NCBI GenBank assembly: GCA_041656175.1
Contig: JBBAEA010000009.1
Span: 1-39,442, forward strand
DNA: 39,442 nucleotides
Direction: 5' to 3'
DNA from: JBBAEA01 sp041656175
Lineage (GTDB): Bacteria > Myxococcota_A > Bradymonadia > UBA4248
This document shows, piece by piece, positions 27,293-35,861 of this stretch (position 1 is its first letter; each line of letters begins with the position of its first letter). The notes below the pieces were generated by a model. The model was not told the origin of the DNA. It ran no database searches and saw only the letters and a list, made by a program, of their open reading frames with translations. Both the position numbers and the translations under genes were made by a program.

Positions 27293-27573
27293 TGGTTGTT
27301 CGTTTCGAGGATGAACTCAAAGAAGCTTTAAAAAGCCCTCAAGTTAAAGAGGAGTTCGATGCCCTTGAGGAAGAGTTTATGCTTATACAGTCTTTCATTG
27401 ATGCTAGGAAGCGGTCTGGTTTTAGTCAACAAGAGCTCTCAAGGCGAACTGGCATAACACAAGCCGATATCAGCAAAATTGAGTGTGGAAACGCAAATCC
27501 TTCTTTTCGGACTTTAAAGCGCCTTGCCGCTGGCATGGGTATGAAGTGCCACATTACGTTTGTGCCTGATTAA
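27292..27573 (+). CDS. higA: HigA-type antitoxin, XRE helix-turn-helix
   Basis: Antitoxin and probable autorepressor partner of the preceding toxin. The 93-residue protein has an acidic N-terminal half and a C-terminal XRE HTH (residues about 40-90: ARKRSGFSQQELSRRTGI, TQADISKIECGNANPSFRTL). GGAGG at 27281-27285, inside the toxin gene, is six bases from the ATG, and the start shares one base with the toxin stop. This arrangement supports coupled translation. The likely operator is the inverted repeat at 26890-26905. The pair sits among repeats in a gene-poor stretch, consistent with mobile origin. Confidence 0.9.
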   Translation: MVVRFEDELKEALKSPQVKEEFDALEEEFMLIQSFIDARKRSGFSQQELSRRTGITQADISKIECGNANPSFRTLKRLAAGMGMKCHITFVPD

Positions 27574-27628
27574 AGAAAAAGCGTATTTTTCCTTGCTTCA
27601 TAGAATCCGCCCTAAATCCCGTCCAAAA

Positions 27629-27727
27629 GCCTCGTTGTTTTGACTACGTTCAAACAAGCCAAGATAGCTCTCCACACTTTACTTTAGCCACTTTTTTACT
27701 AATTTTGCATTGATCAGAGTCTCCTTA
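27629..27727 (-). repeat. R-family intergenic repeat, copy 2 (reverse)
   Basis: Its reverse complement aligns with 4411-4509 over about 98 bases: TTAAGGAGACTCTGATCAATG, CTAAAGTAAAGTGTGGAGAGC, then CTTGGCTTGTTTGAACGTAG. It joins E copy 5 on its right in the same E-then-R order, read on the minus strand. Confidence 0.85.
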
Positions 27728-27748
27728 ATCTAGCTCTATAAATCGTCG

Positions 27749-27956
27749 TGGGGGCGTTGCGGGGGTCTGAACCCCCGCTGAGGGGGAGCCGAAACGAGCA
27801 AAACTAAGTGTTTTGCGAGTTGATGGCTCAATGAGACTAGATTTGCGCAATCGAACGCAAGCCTGCGTGAGTGCAGCGCAAATCGTAGTCGGAATTGTGG
27901 AAGACGCAAACCCGCGCACAGCGAGGGGTTGCGGCGGAGGGGGAAACTTCCCCCTT
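27749..27956 (-). repeat. E-family hairpin repeat, copy 5 (reverse, long cargo)
   Basis: Ends GGGGGCGTTGCGGGGG...CCCCCGC (27749-27778) and GGAGGGGGAAACTTCCCCC (27936-27956) match copies 4 and 6. The middle carries extra sequence with arms GATTTGCGC (27840-27848) and GCGCAAATC (27876-27884), extended outwards by CAATGAGACTA opposite TAGTCGGAATTG. With R copy 2 it fills the gap between higA and clpS. Minus-strand frames across it do not look like genes. Confidence 0.87.
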
Positions 27957-28008
27957 CAAAAAAATAATAAAATTTGCTATCAAAGGGAGTGGTTTGGGGA
28001 TGCATGCG

Positions 28009-28038
28009 TTGAGAAATGCTTGCATTGGGCGGTATAAT
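28009..28038 (+). promoter_or_regulatory. Promoter of clpS (and probably clpA)
   Basis: TTGAGA (28009-28014), 18-base spacer, perfect TATAAT (28033-28038), about 50 bases before the clpS ATG. Confidence 0.75.
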
Positions 28039-28089
28039 GCACATTATTGTAACGCTCTGCGGACGGGGCGTTAGTTTGAGGGACGGCGG

Positions 28090-28407
28090 ATGGGTAAAAG
28101 TGTTGATGGAAGTGCAGATGTTGCGGTGATCTCGAAGCCGACAACGACGAATATGAATATTCGTAAGTTTAAGGTGATTTTGCACAATGACGATTACACG
28201 ACGTTTGAGTTTGTGATTGCGATACTTATTGATATTTTTTCTAAAAATCTGGATGAAGCGCAAAAGATTACCAACCACGTGCATCACAATGGACATGGTG
28301 TCGCGGGCGTGTATCCCAAAGAAATTGCGGATACGAAGGTCGCGCAAGTGCATAGAGTGGCTGAGGCGGCGGGATTTCCGCTGCGAGCGACGGTGGCACC
28401 TGCATAG
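28090..28407 (+). CDS. clpS: ClpS adaptor (N-degron recognition)
   Basis: Adaptor that binds N-end-rule substrates and delivers them to ClpA. The 105-residue protein has a flexible ~25-residue N-terminal tail, then the conserved core: KVILHNDDYTTFEFVI with N33-D34-D35, and THVHHNG-like NHVHHNGHGVAGVY with H66, both known to line the N-degron pocket; the C-terminal strand covers AAGFPLRATVAPA. Length matches the family. GAGGGA (28078-28083) is six bases from the ATG. It is followed 90 bases later by clpA, the standard clpS-clpA pairing, and the promoter at 28009 probably drives both. Confidence 0.95.
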   Translation: MGKSVDGSADVAVISKPTTTNMNIRKFKVILHNDDYTTFEFVIAILIDIFSKNLDEAQKITNHVHHNGHGVAGVYPKEIADTKVAQVHRVAEAAGFPLRATVAPA

Positions 28408-28422
28408 AGGATGGTCGCAAGA

Positions 28423-28473
28423 TTAGAGTGTTTTGTGCTAAGAGAATTAGAATTATAGTTATTAGAGTGTTTT
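28423..28473 (+). repeat. 12-base direct repeat between clpS and clpA
   Basis: TTAGAGTGTTTT at 28423-28434 and again at 28462-28473, 39 bases apart, in the leader of clpA. The meaning is unknown; it could be a regulator site or chance in A/T-rich sequence. Confidence 0.6.
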
Positions 28474-28497
28474 AGAGAAACGGAGCGGATTGGAAGG

Positions 28498-30819
28498 ATG
28501 GAACCACAGCAATTGGAGCGAATAATTCAAGAAGCCGAGCGAGAGGCGGAGAATCGTGGGCATGAATATGTGACATGTGAGCACTTGTTTTATGTGCTGC
28601 TAGGCGAGTCGGAAGTGCTGCGAGTGCTTGAGGAATTAATTGATGTCGATACGACAAAGTTTCAAATGGAATCGTTTTTTAAGGACCAGGCGTCTAGCCC
28701 GAGGGTTCGCGTTCCTATACAAACCGTGGGTTTGCAGCGCGTGGTGCGAAAAACTTTGCTACAAGCAATGAGTGCTGGTAAGGAATTCCCACGTGTTATA
28801 GACCTTTTGATTGCATTGATGGATGAGAAGGATAGCTTTTTCATGCAAATACTGCGTCCTTTGGGAGTGACGCGTCTTAGTATTATGCGTTCGGCTAGCG
28901 ATCCGCGACTTTTTCCAGAGTTTGCCCCTGGTGGGTACAACGAGTTTACGACGCATCTTGATAACGGTTACGAAGAAGCGGAGGGCAGCGAAATTCCTAA
29001 TCGTTGGTATGATGATGAAGACAGTGAGCCCGATGTCTTGTCGAAAGCAGAGCGCATAAAACTCTTTTTGACCAATCTAAACGAATTGGCACGAGAGGGT
29101 GGAATTGATCCACTTATTGGACGGCGAACTGAAGTACAGCGTTGTTGGCAGGTTTTGTCGCGAAGGCGAAAGAATAATATTCTGCTCGTTGGCGATTCTG
29201 GCGTAGGAAAGACGGCAATTGCCGAAGGATTAGCGTTATTTATCGTTAACGAAGAAGTTCCCGAACATTTAGCAGATGCCACTATCTACAGTTTAAGCTT
29301 AACGGCACTGCTCGCCGGGACGAAATATCGCGGTGAGATGGAGGAGCGGCTGCAGTTTTGTATAGAGTACTTAAAGACGAAGCCGAACTCCATTTTGTTT
29401 ATCGATGAGCTTCACAACGTCGTTGGTGCGGGCTCCACCTCGGGCTCCCCTATCGATGTGTCGAACATGCTCAAGCCCGCGCTGGCAAGTGGAGAGCTGC
29501 GCTGCATAGGAACTACGACTTACGACGATTTTCGCAAGACATTATCGAAGGATCAAGCGTTACAGCGCCGTTTTCTCAAAGTCGATATCGACGAGCCCAC
29601 ACAGCAAGAAACGCTCGAAATTGTTCGCGGTCTACAATCGCGATATGAGGAATTCCACAACGTCAAATTTACTGAAGAAGCGATTGAAGCCTCAGCTACG
29701 CTTTCTCAGCGCTATATTCAAGAGCGCAAACTCCCCGATAAGGCCATCGACGTATTGGATGAATCGGCTGCGGCAAACCGCATTTTACCGAGCAAAGAGC
29801 GACTTGAGTACATTGGCTTAGAAGAAATCGAGGCCGTTGTTGCAAAGCTTGGCAATATCCCCGATCTACAGGCTAGCCATGATGAACGCAGCCAACTCAA
29901 AACCGCGCGTGAGCGCATGAAAGAACTGGTCTTTGGACAAGATACCGCAATCGAAGCGGTGATTAATCTCATCAAACTATCGAGAGCTGGATTACGAGCG
30001 CCACAAAAACCCGCAGCTTCCTTCTTGTTTGCTGGCCCCACTGGCGTTGGAAAAACCGAAATCGCCAAGCAGCTCGCCGCCACCCTTAAGCTCGCCTTTG
30101 TCCGCTTCGATATGAGTGAGTACCAAGAAGAATACACGGTTTCCCGTCTCATTGGTTCAGCCCCGGGTTACGTTGGTTTCGATAACGGGGGGCTGCTTAC
30201 CGAAGCCGTTCGCAAAACTCCGCACTGCGTTTTGTTACTCGACGAAATCGAAAAAGCACATCCCAATATCTACGACCTGCTTTTACAAGTGATGGATAAC
30301 GCTACGCTTACCGATAACGCAGGACGCGTTGCCAACTTCCAAAACGTTGTCCTCATCATGACATCGAACGCTGGTGGACGCGAAATGTCCAACAAAAGCA
30401 TCGGTTTTCAATCCCAAATCGATGTTTCCCTGAGCCTCAAAGCTATCGAAAAAACGTTTAGCCCAGAGTTTCGCAACCGCTTGGACGAAATAGTTATCTT
30501 TAACCCCTTAAGCCACGATATTATGGAGCTCATCGTCGATAAGTTCATGAAAGAACTCCGCGCCCAACTCGAATACAAATCTGTAGAGCTTCACTACAGC
30601 GACGCCGCCCGAACTTGGCTTGCGCGCAAAGGCTATGAACCCCTCTTCGGTGCTCGCCCACTCGATCGACTCATTCAGGATAAGATCAAACTCCCCATCG
30701 CCGACGCAATACTCTTTGGTGAACTCATTGACGGCGGGAGCGCAAGTGTCGAAGTTCATTCGCAAGAAGATGAAAATCCGACGATTAAATTTGTGGCTAT
30801 GGAGCCTGAAGCGAAGTAA
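28498..30819 (+). CDS. clpA: ATP-dependent unfoldase ClpA
   Basis: Two-ring Hsp100 unfoldase that works with ClpP and receives substrates from ClpS. The 773-residue protein has an N-domain of two Clp-N repeats (about 1-140), an acidic linker, D1 with Walker A GDSGVGKT (232-239) and Walker B ILFIDELH, then D2 with Walker A GPTGVGKT (513-520), GYVG pore loop, LLLDEIEKAH, the ClpP-docking loop SIGF (I635-G636-F637) and FSPEFRNRLDE. The lack of a long coiled-coil M domain separates it from ClpB and ClpC. AAGG touches the ATG, and the more distant GGAG at 28482 may be the true ribosome site. It is 36 bases upstream of ftcD on the same strand. Confidence 0.96.
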   Translation: MEPQQLERIIQEAEREAENRGHEYVTCEHLFYVLLGESEVLRVLEELIDVDTTKFQMESFFKDQASSPRVRVPIQTVGLQRVVRKTLLQAMSAGKEFPRVIDLLIALMDEKDSFFMQILRPLGVTRLSIMRSASDPRLFPEFAPGGYNEFTTHLDNGYEEAEGSEIPNRWYDDEDSEPDVLSKAERIKLFLTNLNELAREGGIDPLIGRRTEVQRCWQVLSRRRKNNILLVGDSGVGKTAIAEGLALFIVNEEVPEHLADATIYSLSLTALLAGTKYRGEMEERLQFCIEYLKTKPNSILFIDELHNVVGAGSTSGSPIDVSNMLKPALASGELRCIGTTTYDDFRKTLSKDQALQRRFLKVDIDEPTQQETLEIVRGLQSRYEEFHNVKFTEEAIEASATLSQRYIQERKLPDKAIDVLDESAAANRILPSKERLEYIGLEEIEAVVAKLGNIPDLQASHDERSQLKTARERMKELVFGQDTAIEAVINLIKLSRAGLRAPQKPAASFLFAGPTGVGKTEIAKQLAATLKLAFVRFDMSEYQEEYTVSRLIGSAPGYVGFDNGGLLTEAVRKTPHCVLLLDEIEKAHPNIYDLLLQVMDNATLTDNAGRVANFQNVVLIMTSNAGGREMSNKSIGFQSQIDVSLSLKAIEKTFSPEFRNRLDEIVIFNPLSHDIMELIVDKFMKELRAQLEYKSVELHYSDAARTWLARKGYEPLFGARPLDRLIQDKIKLPIADAILFGELIDGGSASVEVHSQEDENPTIKFVAMEPEAK

Positions 30820-30855
30820 ACATGTGAAATACGTAGCTGCTAAAAAAGGAATAAC

Positions 30856-32730
30856 ATGAAGCTTATAGAATGCGTACCCAACTTTAGTGAAGGCCGCGAT
30901 GAGAAAGTACTCGCCGCTATTCGTGATGCCATCAGTAGCGTAGAGGGAGTCCGATTTTTGGATCTCGATAAAGGTGCTGATACCAATCGCACGGTGATGA
31001 CCTTTGTGGGCGCCCCAGAGCAAGTTCTAGAAAGCGCATTCCGTGGAATAGCAAAGGCTAGCGAGCTCATTGATATGTCCAAACATCGCGGCGCACACCC
31101 ACGTATGGGAGCCTGTGATGTCTGCCCCTTCATCCCTGTTCGTGGCAGCAGCATGCAAGAGTGCGTAGAACTCGCAAGGCGCTTGGCAAAACGCGTAGGC
31201 CAAGAATTGGGAATCCCTGTATACCTCTACGAGTACGCGGCAAGCTGTGATAGTCGCAAAAACTTAGCCTATCTGCGCCACGGCGAGTACGAGGGTTTGC
31301 AAGAGCGTTTTGAGGCGGGAACTTTGTTGCCCGATTTTGGGTCAAAGACTTTTAACGAACAGGTTAAACGAAGTGGTGCTACGGTGATCGGCGCGCGCGA
31401 CTTTCTGATTGCTTACAACATCAATCTTAACACGCTCGATAAACGCAAAGCCAACGACTTGGCATTTCGATTACGCGAGAAGGGACGTAGTGCGCGCTCC
31501 GGAAACACGTCGCCTGATTATTTCCGAGGCGATATTCGACGCTACAGCATAAAAAATAAGGAATTTCCCTGCGCCCTTTGCAACGCCATTTACGAGAGCC
31601 ACGAAGAGCTGCAAAGCCACAGCTTAAGCGTACATAACCACGATTGGCTTGATTTTATGCAAAAACAGTGGGAACTGCGCCCCGAGGATCTAGAGGGCCA
31701 AGCGCTCAAGGAACCAGGGCTCTTTACACACTGCAAAGCCATTGGCTGGGTTGTGGAGAGCTTGGGCTGCGCACAAGTATCGATAAACCTCACAAACTTC
31801 CGCACGAGTCCGCCGCACCTTGTACTCGAAGCATGCCGCGAACTTGCTACTAAAGCTGGCTTAGTTGTGACGGGTTCCGAAATTGTGGGACTAATTCCCT
31901 TTGATGCACTATACGAAGCAGGCTTATATTATTTAGCGCGACAACGCAGTCCGCGCGGCGTACCTGTGCGCGACGTCCTCGATCTAGCGGTAAAATCGAT
32001 GGGGCTCGATGACTTATCGCCGTTCGTTTTGGAGCAAAAGGTTTTGGGGCTTCCCAGCGAAGAGGGCAAACTGGCGCAAAGCTCGCTTGAAGAATATTCA
32101 GCAGAGTGTTCGCGCGCAAGTGTAGCGCCAGGCGGCGGTTCGGTGAGCGCGCTTGTGGCGAGTTTGGGGGCTGCGCTTTTTAGCATGGTATGCAATCTTA
32201 ACGTGGGACGTAAGAACAAGCCCGAAGAATGGGCGCACTACGATGAACTTGGGCTAAAATTCCAAGGCCTGCGACAGCGCTTAATGCTTTTGGTCGATGA
32301 AGACGCAAATGCGTTTAATGGCGTTATTGCCGCGCGCCGCTTACCCAACAACAACGCCGAGGAGCGCGCTGCCCGCAACGACGCTATACAGGAGGCGTAC
32401 AAAGCCGCCATCCAAACACCACTCAACTGCGCTAAACTAGCCAGTGAGTGCTTAGAGCTTGGGCATAACGCGCTAGAAGCGCATAAACTCGACGAAATGG
32501 TATCGGATCTCGGTGTTGCTGCACAACTTGCTCGCGCCGCTTTTGCTGGTGGCATGTACAATGTTTTAGTCAACCTAAAATCAATCGAGGATAAGATTTA
32601 CGTCAACGAAACCAAGCAACTACTCAAAGAACTAGAGCAGAAAGTCGAAAAACAGGCGCGGATGATCGAGCACGAGATTATGCTACTTCTTGATGGAATA
32701 TACGTCGTCGATGAGCTACGAGGTGAGTGA
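30856..32730 (+). CDS. ftcD: Formiminotransferase-cyclodeaminase with zinc-finger insertion
   Basis: Bifunctional enzyme of histidine breakdown and folate metabolism: moves the formimino group from formiminoglutamate to tetrahydrofolate, then deaminates it. At 624 residues it is well above the usual ~540-560. The N-terminal transferase domain (MKLIECVPNFSEGRD, KHRGAHPRMGACDVCPF, YLYEYAA) and the cyclodeaminase (from about 410; SVAPGGGSVSAL with G426-G428) are intact. The excess is an insert at about 215-290, between LREKGR and the conserved CKAIGWVVE. It contains C239-x2-C242-x12-H255-x4-H260, a perfect C2H2 finger spacing. AAGGA lies five bases before the ATG. The next gene overlaps its stop. 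No hut genes are visible nearby. Confidence 0.94.
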   Translation: MKLIECVPNFSEGRDEKVLAAIRDAISSVEGVRFLDLDKGADTNRTVMTFVGAPEQVLESAFRGIAKASELIDMSKHRGAHPRMGACDVCPFIPVRGSSMQECVELARRLAKRVGQELGIPVYLYEYAASCDSRKNLAYLRHGEYEGLQERFEAGTLLPDFGSKTFNEQVKRSGATVIGARDFLIAYNINLNTLDKRKANDLAFRLREKGRSARSGNTSPDYFRGDIRRYSIKNKEFPCALCNAIYESHEELQSHSLSVHNHDWLDFMQKQWELRPEDLEGQALKEPGLFTHCKAIGWVVESLGCAQVSINLTNFRTSPPHLVLEACRELATKAGLVVTGSEIVGLIPFDALYEAGLYYLARQRSPRGVPVRDVLDLAVKSMGLDDLSPFVLEQKVLGLPSEEGKLAQSSLEEYSAECSRASVAPGGGSVSALVASLGAALFSMVCNLNVGRKNKPEEWAHYDELGLKFQGLRQRLMLLVDEDANAFNGVIAARRLPNNNAEERAARNDAIQEAYKAAIQTPLNCAKLASECLELGHNALEAHKLDEMVSDLGVAAQLARAAFAGGMYNVLVNLKSIEDKIYVNETKQLLKELEQKVEKQARMIEHEIMLLLDGIYVVDELRGE

Positions 32731-33386
32731 TGCCAAGCGTAGAAATCACTTTAACAAATCGCAGGAAAGTCCTTGTAGAATATAAAGATAAAACAGCCTT
32801 ATCTATCTTATTACAAGCACTCGCCCCCGATGACATCCTAGCGCTACACATCAAAGGCTTAGAGCTACGTAGCGCCTTACGCGAACTACCTCGCTTTACG
32901 CAGCTTGAAACGCTCGTCTTTGAGCAGTGCCAAGAGCTTTTTACTTTTCCCAAAGAGCTTCGCAAGCTCGATAACTTGCGCCACTTAAGCATCTACGATT
33001 GTCCAGATTTTCACCGCTGGGACGATGTGGAAGAACTCACGCAACTACACAGCTTAAGCGTTGAACGCTGCCATTGTATAACATTCGTACCCCCAGAGCT
33101 CGCCGTACTCAACAAGCTTATCGCGCTGAGCTTACGGCATAATGAACAGCTCTACAGCATTGCGCCGCAAGTCGGCAATTTGCCGCTGCTCATACTCGAT
33201 ATCCACGGCTGCATTATGCTCGATCCCCTACCCGTCGAGTTAGAAAAACTCCCGCTTCGCAGCGAAAATATGCGGGATCTGGCAAAGGGAGAGGAGTGCT
33301 TAAAAAAACAAGCGAAACTAGAAAACATCCTCGAACGCTTGGAAAAGTCTAAGTATCAGCGAGATTATGCGGGCTACGACGATTAG
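32730..33386 (+). CDS. Leucine-rich-repeat-like protein
   Basis: Function unknown; 218 residues, no signal peptide, so likely cytoplasmic. The middle shows several ~22-24-residue leucine-rich units: LPRFTQLETLVFEQC, LRKLDNLRHLSIYDC, VEELTQLHSLSVERC, LAVLNKLIALSLRHN and VGNLPLLILDIHGC, with a cysteine at the end of most units. The C-terminus is a charged helix (KKQAKLENILERLEK). The ATG overlaps the ftcD stop (TGATG), with AGGTG at 32721-32725; the GTG one codon earlier is an alternative. Overlap with ftcD implies co-translation; a binding role for the LRR surface is inference. Confidence 0.8.
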   Translation: MPSVEITLTNRRKVLVEYKDKTALSILLQALAPDDILALHIKGLELRSALRELPRFTQLETLVFEQCQELFTFPKELRKLDNLRHLSIYDCPDFHRWDDVEELTQLHSLSVERCHCITFVPPELAVLNKLIALSLRHNEQLYSIAPQVGNLPLLILDIHGCIMLDPLPVELEKLPLRSENMRDLAKGEECLKKQAKLENILERLEKSKYQRDYAGYDD

Positions 33387-33401
33387 GAAGTATAAAACAG
33401 G

Positions 33402-33989
33402 ATGAGTTTGATGGATAAGACGATGGACACGCGAGAGAAGCTCCTGTACTCGGGACTAGAGCTCTTTGCTACTAAAAGCTATGAGGGCGTTGGTATCCAA
33501 GAAATCGTTCAAAGCGTAGGAGTAAAAAAACCGACTTTATACCACTATTTTGGCAGTAAACTCGGATTTTATACATCTATTATAGAATATTTTGGTCAAA
33601 AATACATAGCCCTTTCCCAAAACTGTTGTGTCTATCGCCGTGACTTAGTCTTTAGCCTTAACTCCTTGGCTAGCCAACTCATCGCTTCAGCGCTCAACGA
33701 CCCCCATTTCTTTGGCTTGCTCATGCAGGGCGCCGTGCTAAGCCCAAGCGCCGAGCATTACGACGCTACGCGCAAGTATTTGCATGATTTTGTGGCACCG
33801 CTTGAAGCCCTTTTTTTGGCTTCAGAGCAAGAGCACGGCAATATCCGCGGTAAATCAAAGGTGTTAAGCCGCAGTTTCCTAGGACACATTTGGGTTAACC
33901 TTTACTCGGCGCAAGAGCATTCTAGCCAAGAGCTAGAGACCCTGCCCTTTGCTTTGGTTAAGCAATTCATGTACGGAATCTTCGCATGA
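33402..33989 (+). CDS. TetR-family transcriptional regulator
   Basis: One-component DNA-binding regulator, 195 residues. The N-terminal HTH is clear: TREKLLYSGLELFATKSYEG, IQEIVQSVGVKKPTLYHYFG with the YxYF hallmark, then a helical ligand-binding domain of unknown specificity. ATG 33402 touches AGG; a second in-frame ATG at 33411 is four bases after AGGATGAG and may be the real start. Its stop overlaps the next gene by four bases (ATGA), so it is co-translated with the membrane protease and probably regulates that gene or the whole ftcD run. No operator is evident. Confidence 0.92.
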   Translation: MSLMDKTMDTREKLLYSGLELFATKSYEGVGIQEIVQSVGVKKPTLYHYFGSKLGFYTSIIEYFGQKYIALSQNCCVYRRDLVFSLNSLASQLIASALNDPHFFGLLMQGAVLSPSAEHYDATRKYLHDFVAPLEALFLASEQEHGNIRGKSKVLSRSFLGHIWVNLYSAQEHSSQELETLPFALVKQFMYGIFA

Positions 33990-34567
33990 CAGAGGATAGA
34001 AGCGAGGGCGCGTATCATCGCCAAGATCGAAAAATCTCCCTTACACCCATGCTACTGCTGTACGCGCTGATGTTTGTGATATCTGACGCTATCGCTTTTT
34101 TTGCACTCCAAAAACCACTTTTTGCCCCGTGGCCAAAACCATGGATACACTGTGTGGGCTTGGGCGTTGTCGTTGCCGCAGGGGTCATCGTTCTAGATCG
34201 ACTCATAGAGCGCCTCTCTCGCGTTGCAAGAGCACTCAACGAGCGTTTCATCAAGCTACTAGGACCACTTAAGCCTAGCGATTGCCTTCTACTTGCACTG
34301 GCCAGCAGTTTGGGGGAAGAAGCCTTGTTCCGAGGCGTTTTGCTGCCGTTTTTGGGCTTCGTACCGAGTTCTATAATCTTTGGCCTCATGCACTGGGGAG
34401 GCCGTGACAAAGTGATGTGGCTTTGGACTATAATAGCCACTGGCATGGGTTTTGCTTTTGGCGCTATGACCTTGTACACGGGCAATATTGTGGCTGCAAC
34501 GATAGCGCATTTCTTCATTAACTTCATCAACCTACTCAGAATATCGCGCCAAAATCAAGAACCATAA
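33986..34567 (+). CDS. CPBP-family (CAAX/Rce1-like) membrane protease
   Basis: Predicted intramembrane metalloprotease, 193 residues. It has the three family motifs: EExxxR as GEEALFRG (E111, E112, R116), FxxxH as FGLMHWG, and HxxxN as HFFIN near the C-terminus. Hydrophobic segments at about 18-38, 52-70, 120-140 and 150-185 are consistent with a multi-pass inner-membrane protein. It starts inside the tetR stop codon (ATGA), implying translational coupling. Bacterial members include bacteriocin-immunity proteins and proteases of unknown target; the substrate here cannot be named. Confidence 0.9.
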   Translation: MTEDRSEGAYHRQDRKISLTPMLLLYALMFVISDAIAFFALQKPLFAPWPKPWIHCVGLGVVVAAGVIVLDRLIERLSRVARALNERFIKLLGPLKPSDCLLLALASSLGEEALFRGVLLPFLGFVPSSIIFGLMHWGGRDKVMWLWTIIATGMGFAFGAMTLYTGNIVAATIAHFFINFINLLRISRQNQEP

Positions 34568-34661
34568 GCTGCAACGCGTGAAAAAGCTACAACCCACTTT
34601 AGTACTTCAATGCTAAGGTCAAAGGAATAGCTTCTCTGATCTCGTGATGAATCTATTTTTT

Positions 34662-34682
34662 ACATTGATCAGAGTACCCTTA
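34662..34682 (-). repeat. R-family core forming the end of the isomerase gene
   Basis: ACATTGATCAGAGTACCCTTA is an inverted R core; its TTAAGGGTACTCTGAT reading supplies the stop codon of the minus-strand isomerase gene. Confidence 0.65.
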
Positions 34683-35708
34683 AGAGCTTGGCGCGCTAAG
34701 TGCATGGACGAGCGCCATGCTTTCGCAAAACGCTTCGAGAAAATCCATCACTTGGCTCTCCCCCCCTTCGCTCCAAGCGCGAAATATCGGACGGGCAAGA
34801 GCAACAAGATTTGCTCCGAGGCGCAGGCATTGTACGGCTTGAACGGCATTTTCTATGCCGCCAGATGCAATAACAATACCCGTAGAACCTAGGGCTTCCC
34901 GACATGCTGTAATCGAATCTGCAAGCCCCACTCCCAAACCCTCCAACATTTGGGAGCGGTATACAGCTTTACGTCGCTTTTGCTCACGGGCGCGCAAACC
35001 TTCAATACGAACAAAGGATGTGCCACCGTAGGCAGCAGTATCTAGCGCGTTTACCCCCAACTTATGTAAGGCTTTTGCACACTCAAGGCCAATCCCGTTG
35101 CCGACTTCTTTGACAATAACGGGGTAGCCAAGATTCTGCACAATATCGGCTAAGCCTATTTGCGCGTTCGAGAAATCATGATCTCCCTCTACTTGCACAA
35201 ACTCCTGCAAAACATTGAGATGACAATAAATAGCATCTGCCCCGAGCTCCTTTAACGCGTTTGCGACCGTCGTATGTGTAAATTGCCCGGCTGCTATTTG
35301 ACCAATACCAATATTACCCATAAGCAGAACTTCATCGCTTTGACGTCTACCACCATAAGTTTCAATATCGGCGCCTTCTAGCAATGCGCGCATTGACCCC
35401 ACCGCCATGCCAATTTGCAAGCGCGCCGCACATCGCCGCAAACATGCGTTAAAAGAAGCACATTCTGCGCTACCTCCACTCATACTCGAAATAATAAAAG
35501 GATATTTTAACCTTTTGCCGAATAACTCACATGGAAGTTCAAGCTCACGCATATTCGCATCAGTCAGCGCGTTATATTCAAGGGGGTAAATAGACCGATC
35601 GACACTACCGCCGCGAGCAGTCTCATGTAGGCACAGCGCGCGGTGCTCCATTTTCCGACTTTGCATCGCTTTGCCAACACAAAGCCTCGTACTGTCATTA
35701 TTTCCCAT
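34680..35708 (-). CDS. fni: Type 2 isopentenyl-diphosphate isomerase
   Basis: FMN- and NADPH-dependent isomerisation of IPP to DMAPP in isoprenoid synthesis. The family signature runs the length of the protein: KMEHRALC near the N-terminus, PFIISSMSGG, MAVGSMRA, GNIGIGQ, CHLNVLQEFVQVEGDHDF, VIVKEVGNGI, DTAAYGGTSFVRIEGLR and IASGGI. I place the start at ATG 35708 (MGNNDSTRL, 342 residues); the frame extends to GTG 35744, but neither has a strong Shine-Dalgarno. No mevalonate-pathway genes are adjacent. It converges on the CPBP gene, and its end overlaps an R-family core. Confidence 0.93.
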   Translation of the reverse strand: MGNNDSTRLCVGKAMQSRKMEHRALCLHETARGGSVDRSIYPLEYNALTDANMRELELPCELFGKRLKYPFIISSMSGGSAECASFNACLRRCAARLQIGMAVGSMRALLEGADIETYGGRRQSDEVLLMGNIGIGQIAAGQFTHTTVANALKELGADAIYCHLNVLQEFVQVEGDHDFSNAQIGLADIVQNLGYPVIVKEVGNGIGLECAKALHKLGVNALDTAAYGGTSFVRIEGLRAREQKRRKAVYRSQMLEGLGVGLADSITACREALGSTGIVIASGGIENAVQAVQCLRLGANLVALARPIFRAWSEGGESQVMDFLEAFCESMALVHALSAPSS

Positions 35709-35861
35709 TAGCCGCTCTCTTTTAGTGCTCACGCATATCAGCACGTTTTAGCAAAGCTCTGGAGCTTCAGCCCAACGCCGCCTAAAAATGAATTTAGCAC
35801 GTTTGAATGCATAGCTTAAGGATACTCCGATTAATGCAATCTTTAAACTATTTATTTTTGT

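Noticed and set aside
26930..27573. Evidence for a larger mobile island around higBA
   Set aside because: No transposase, integrase or phage gene is present; only repeats and low gene density, which is not enough.
27736..28353. 205-codon minus-strand frame
   Set aside because: It runs across E copy 5, the clpS promoter and antisense to clpS; composition is that of a shadow frame.
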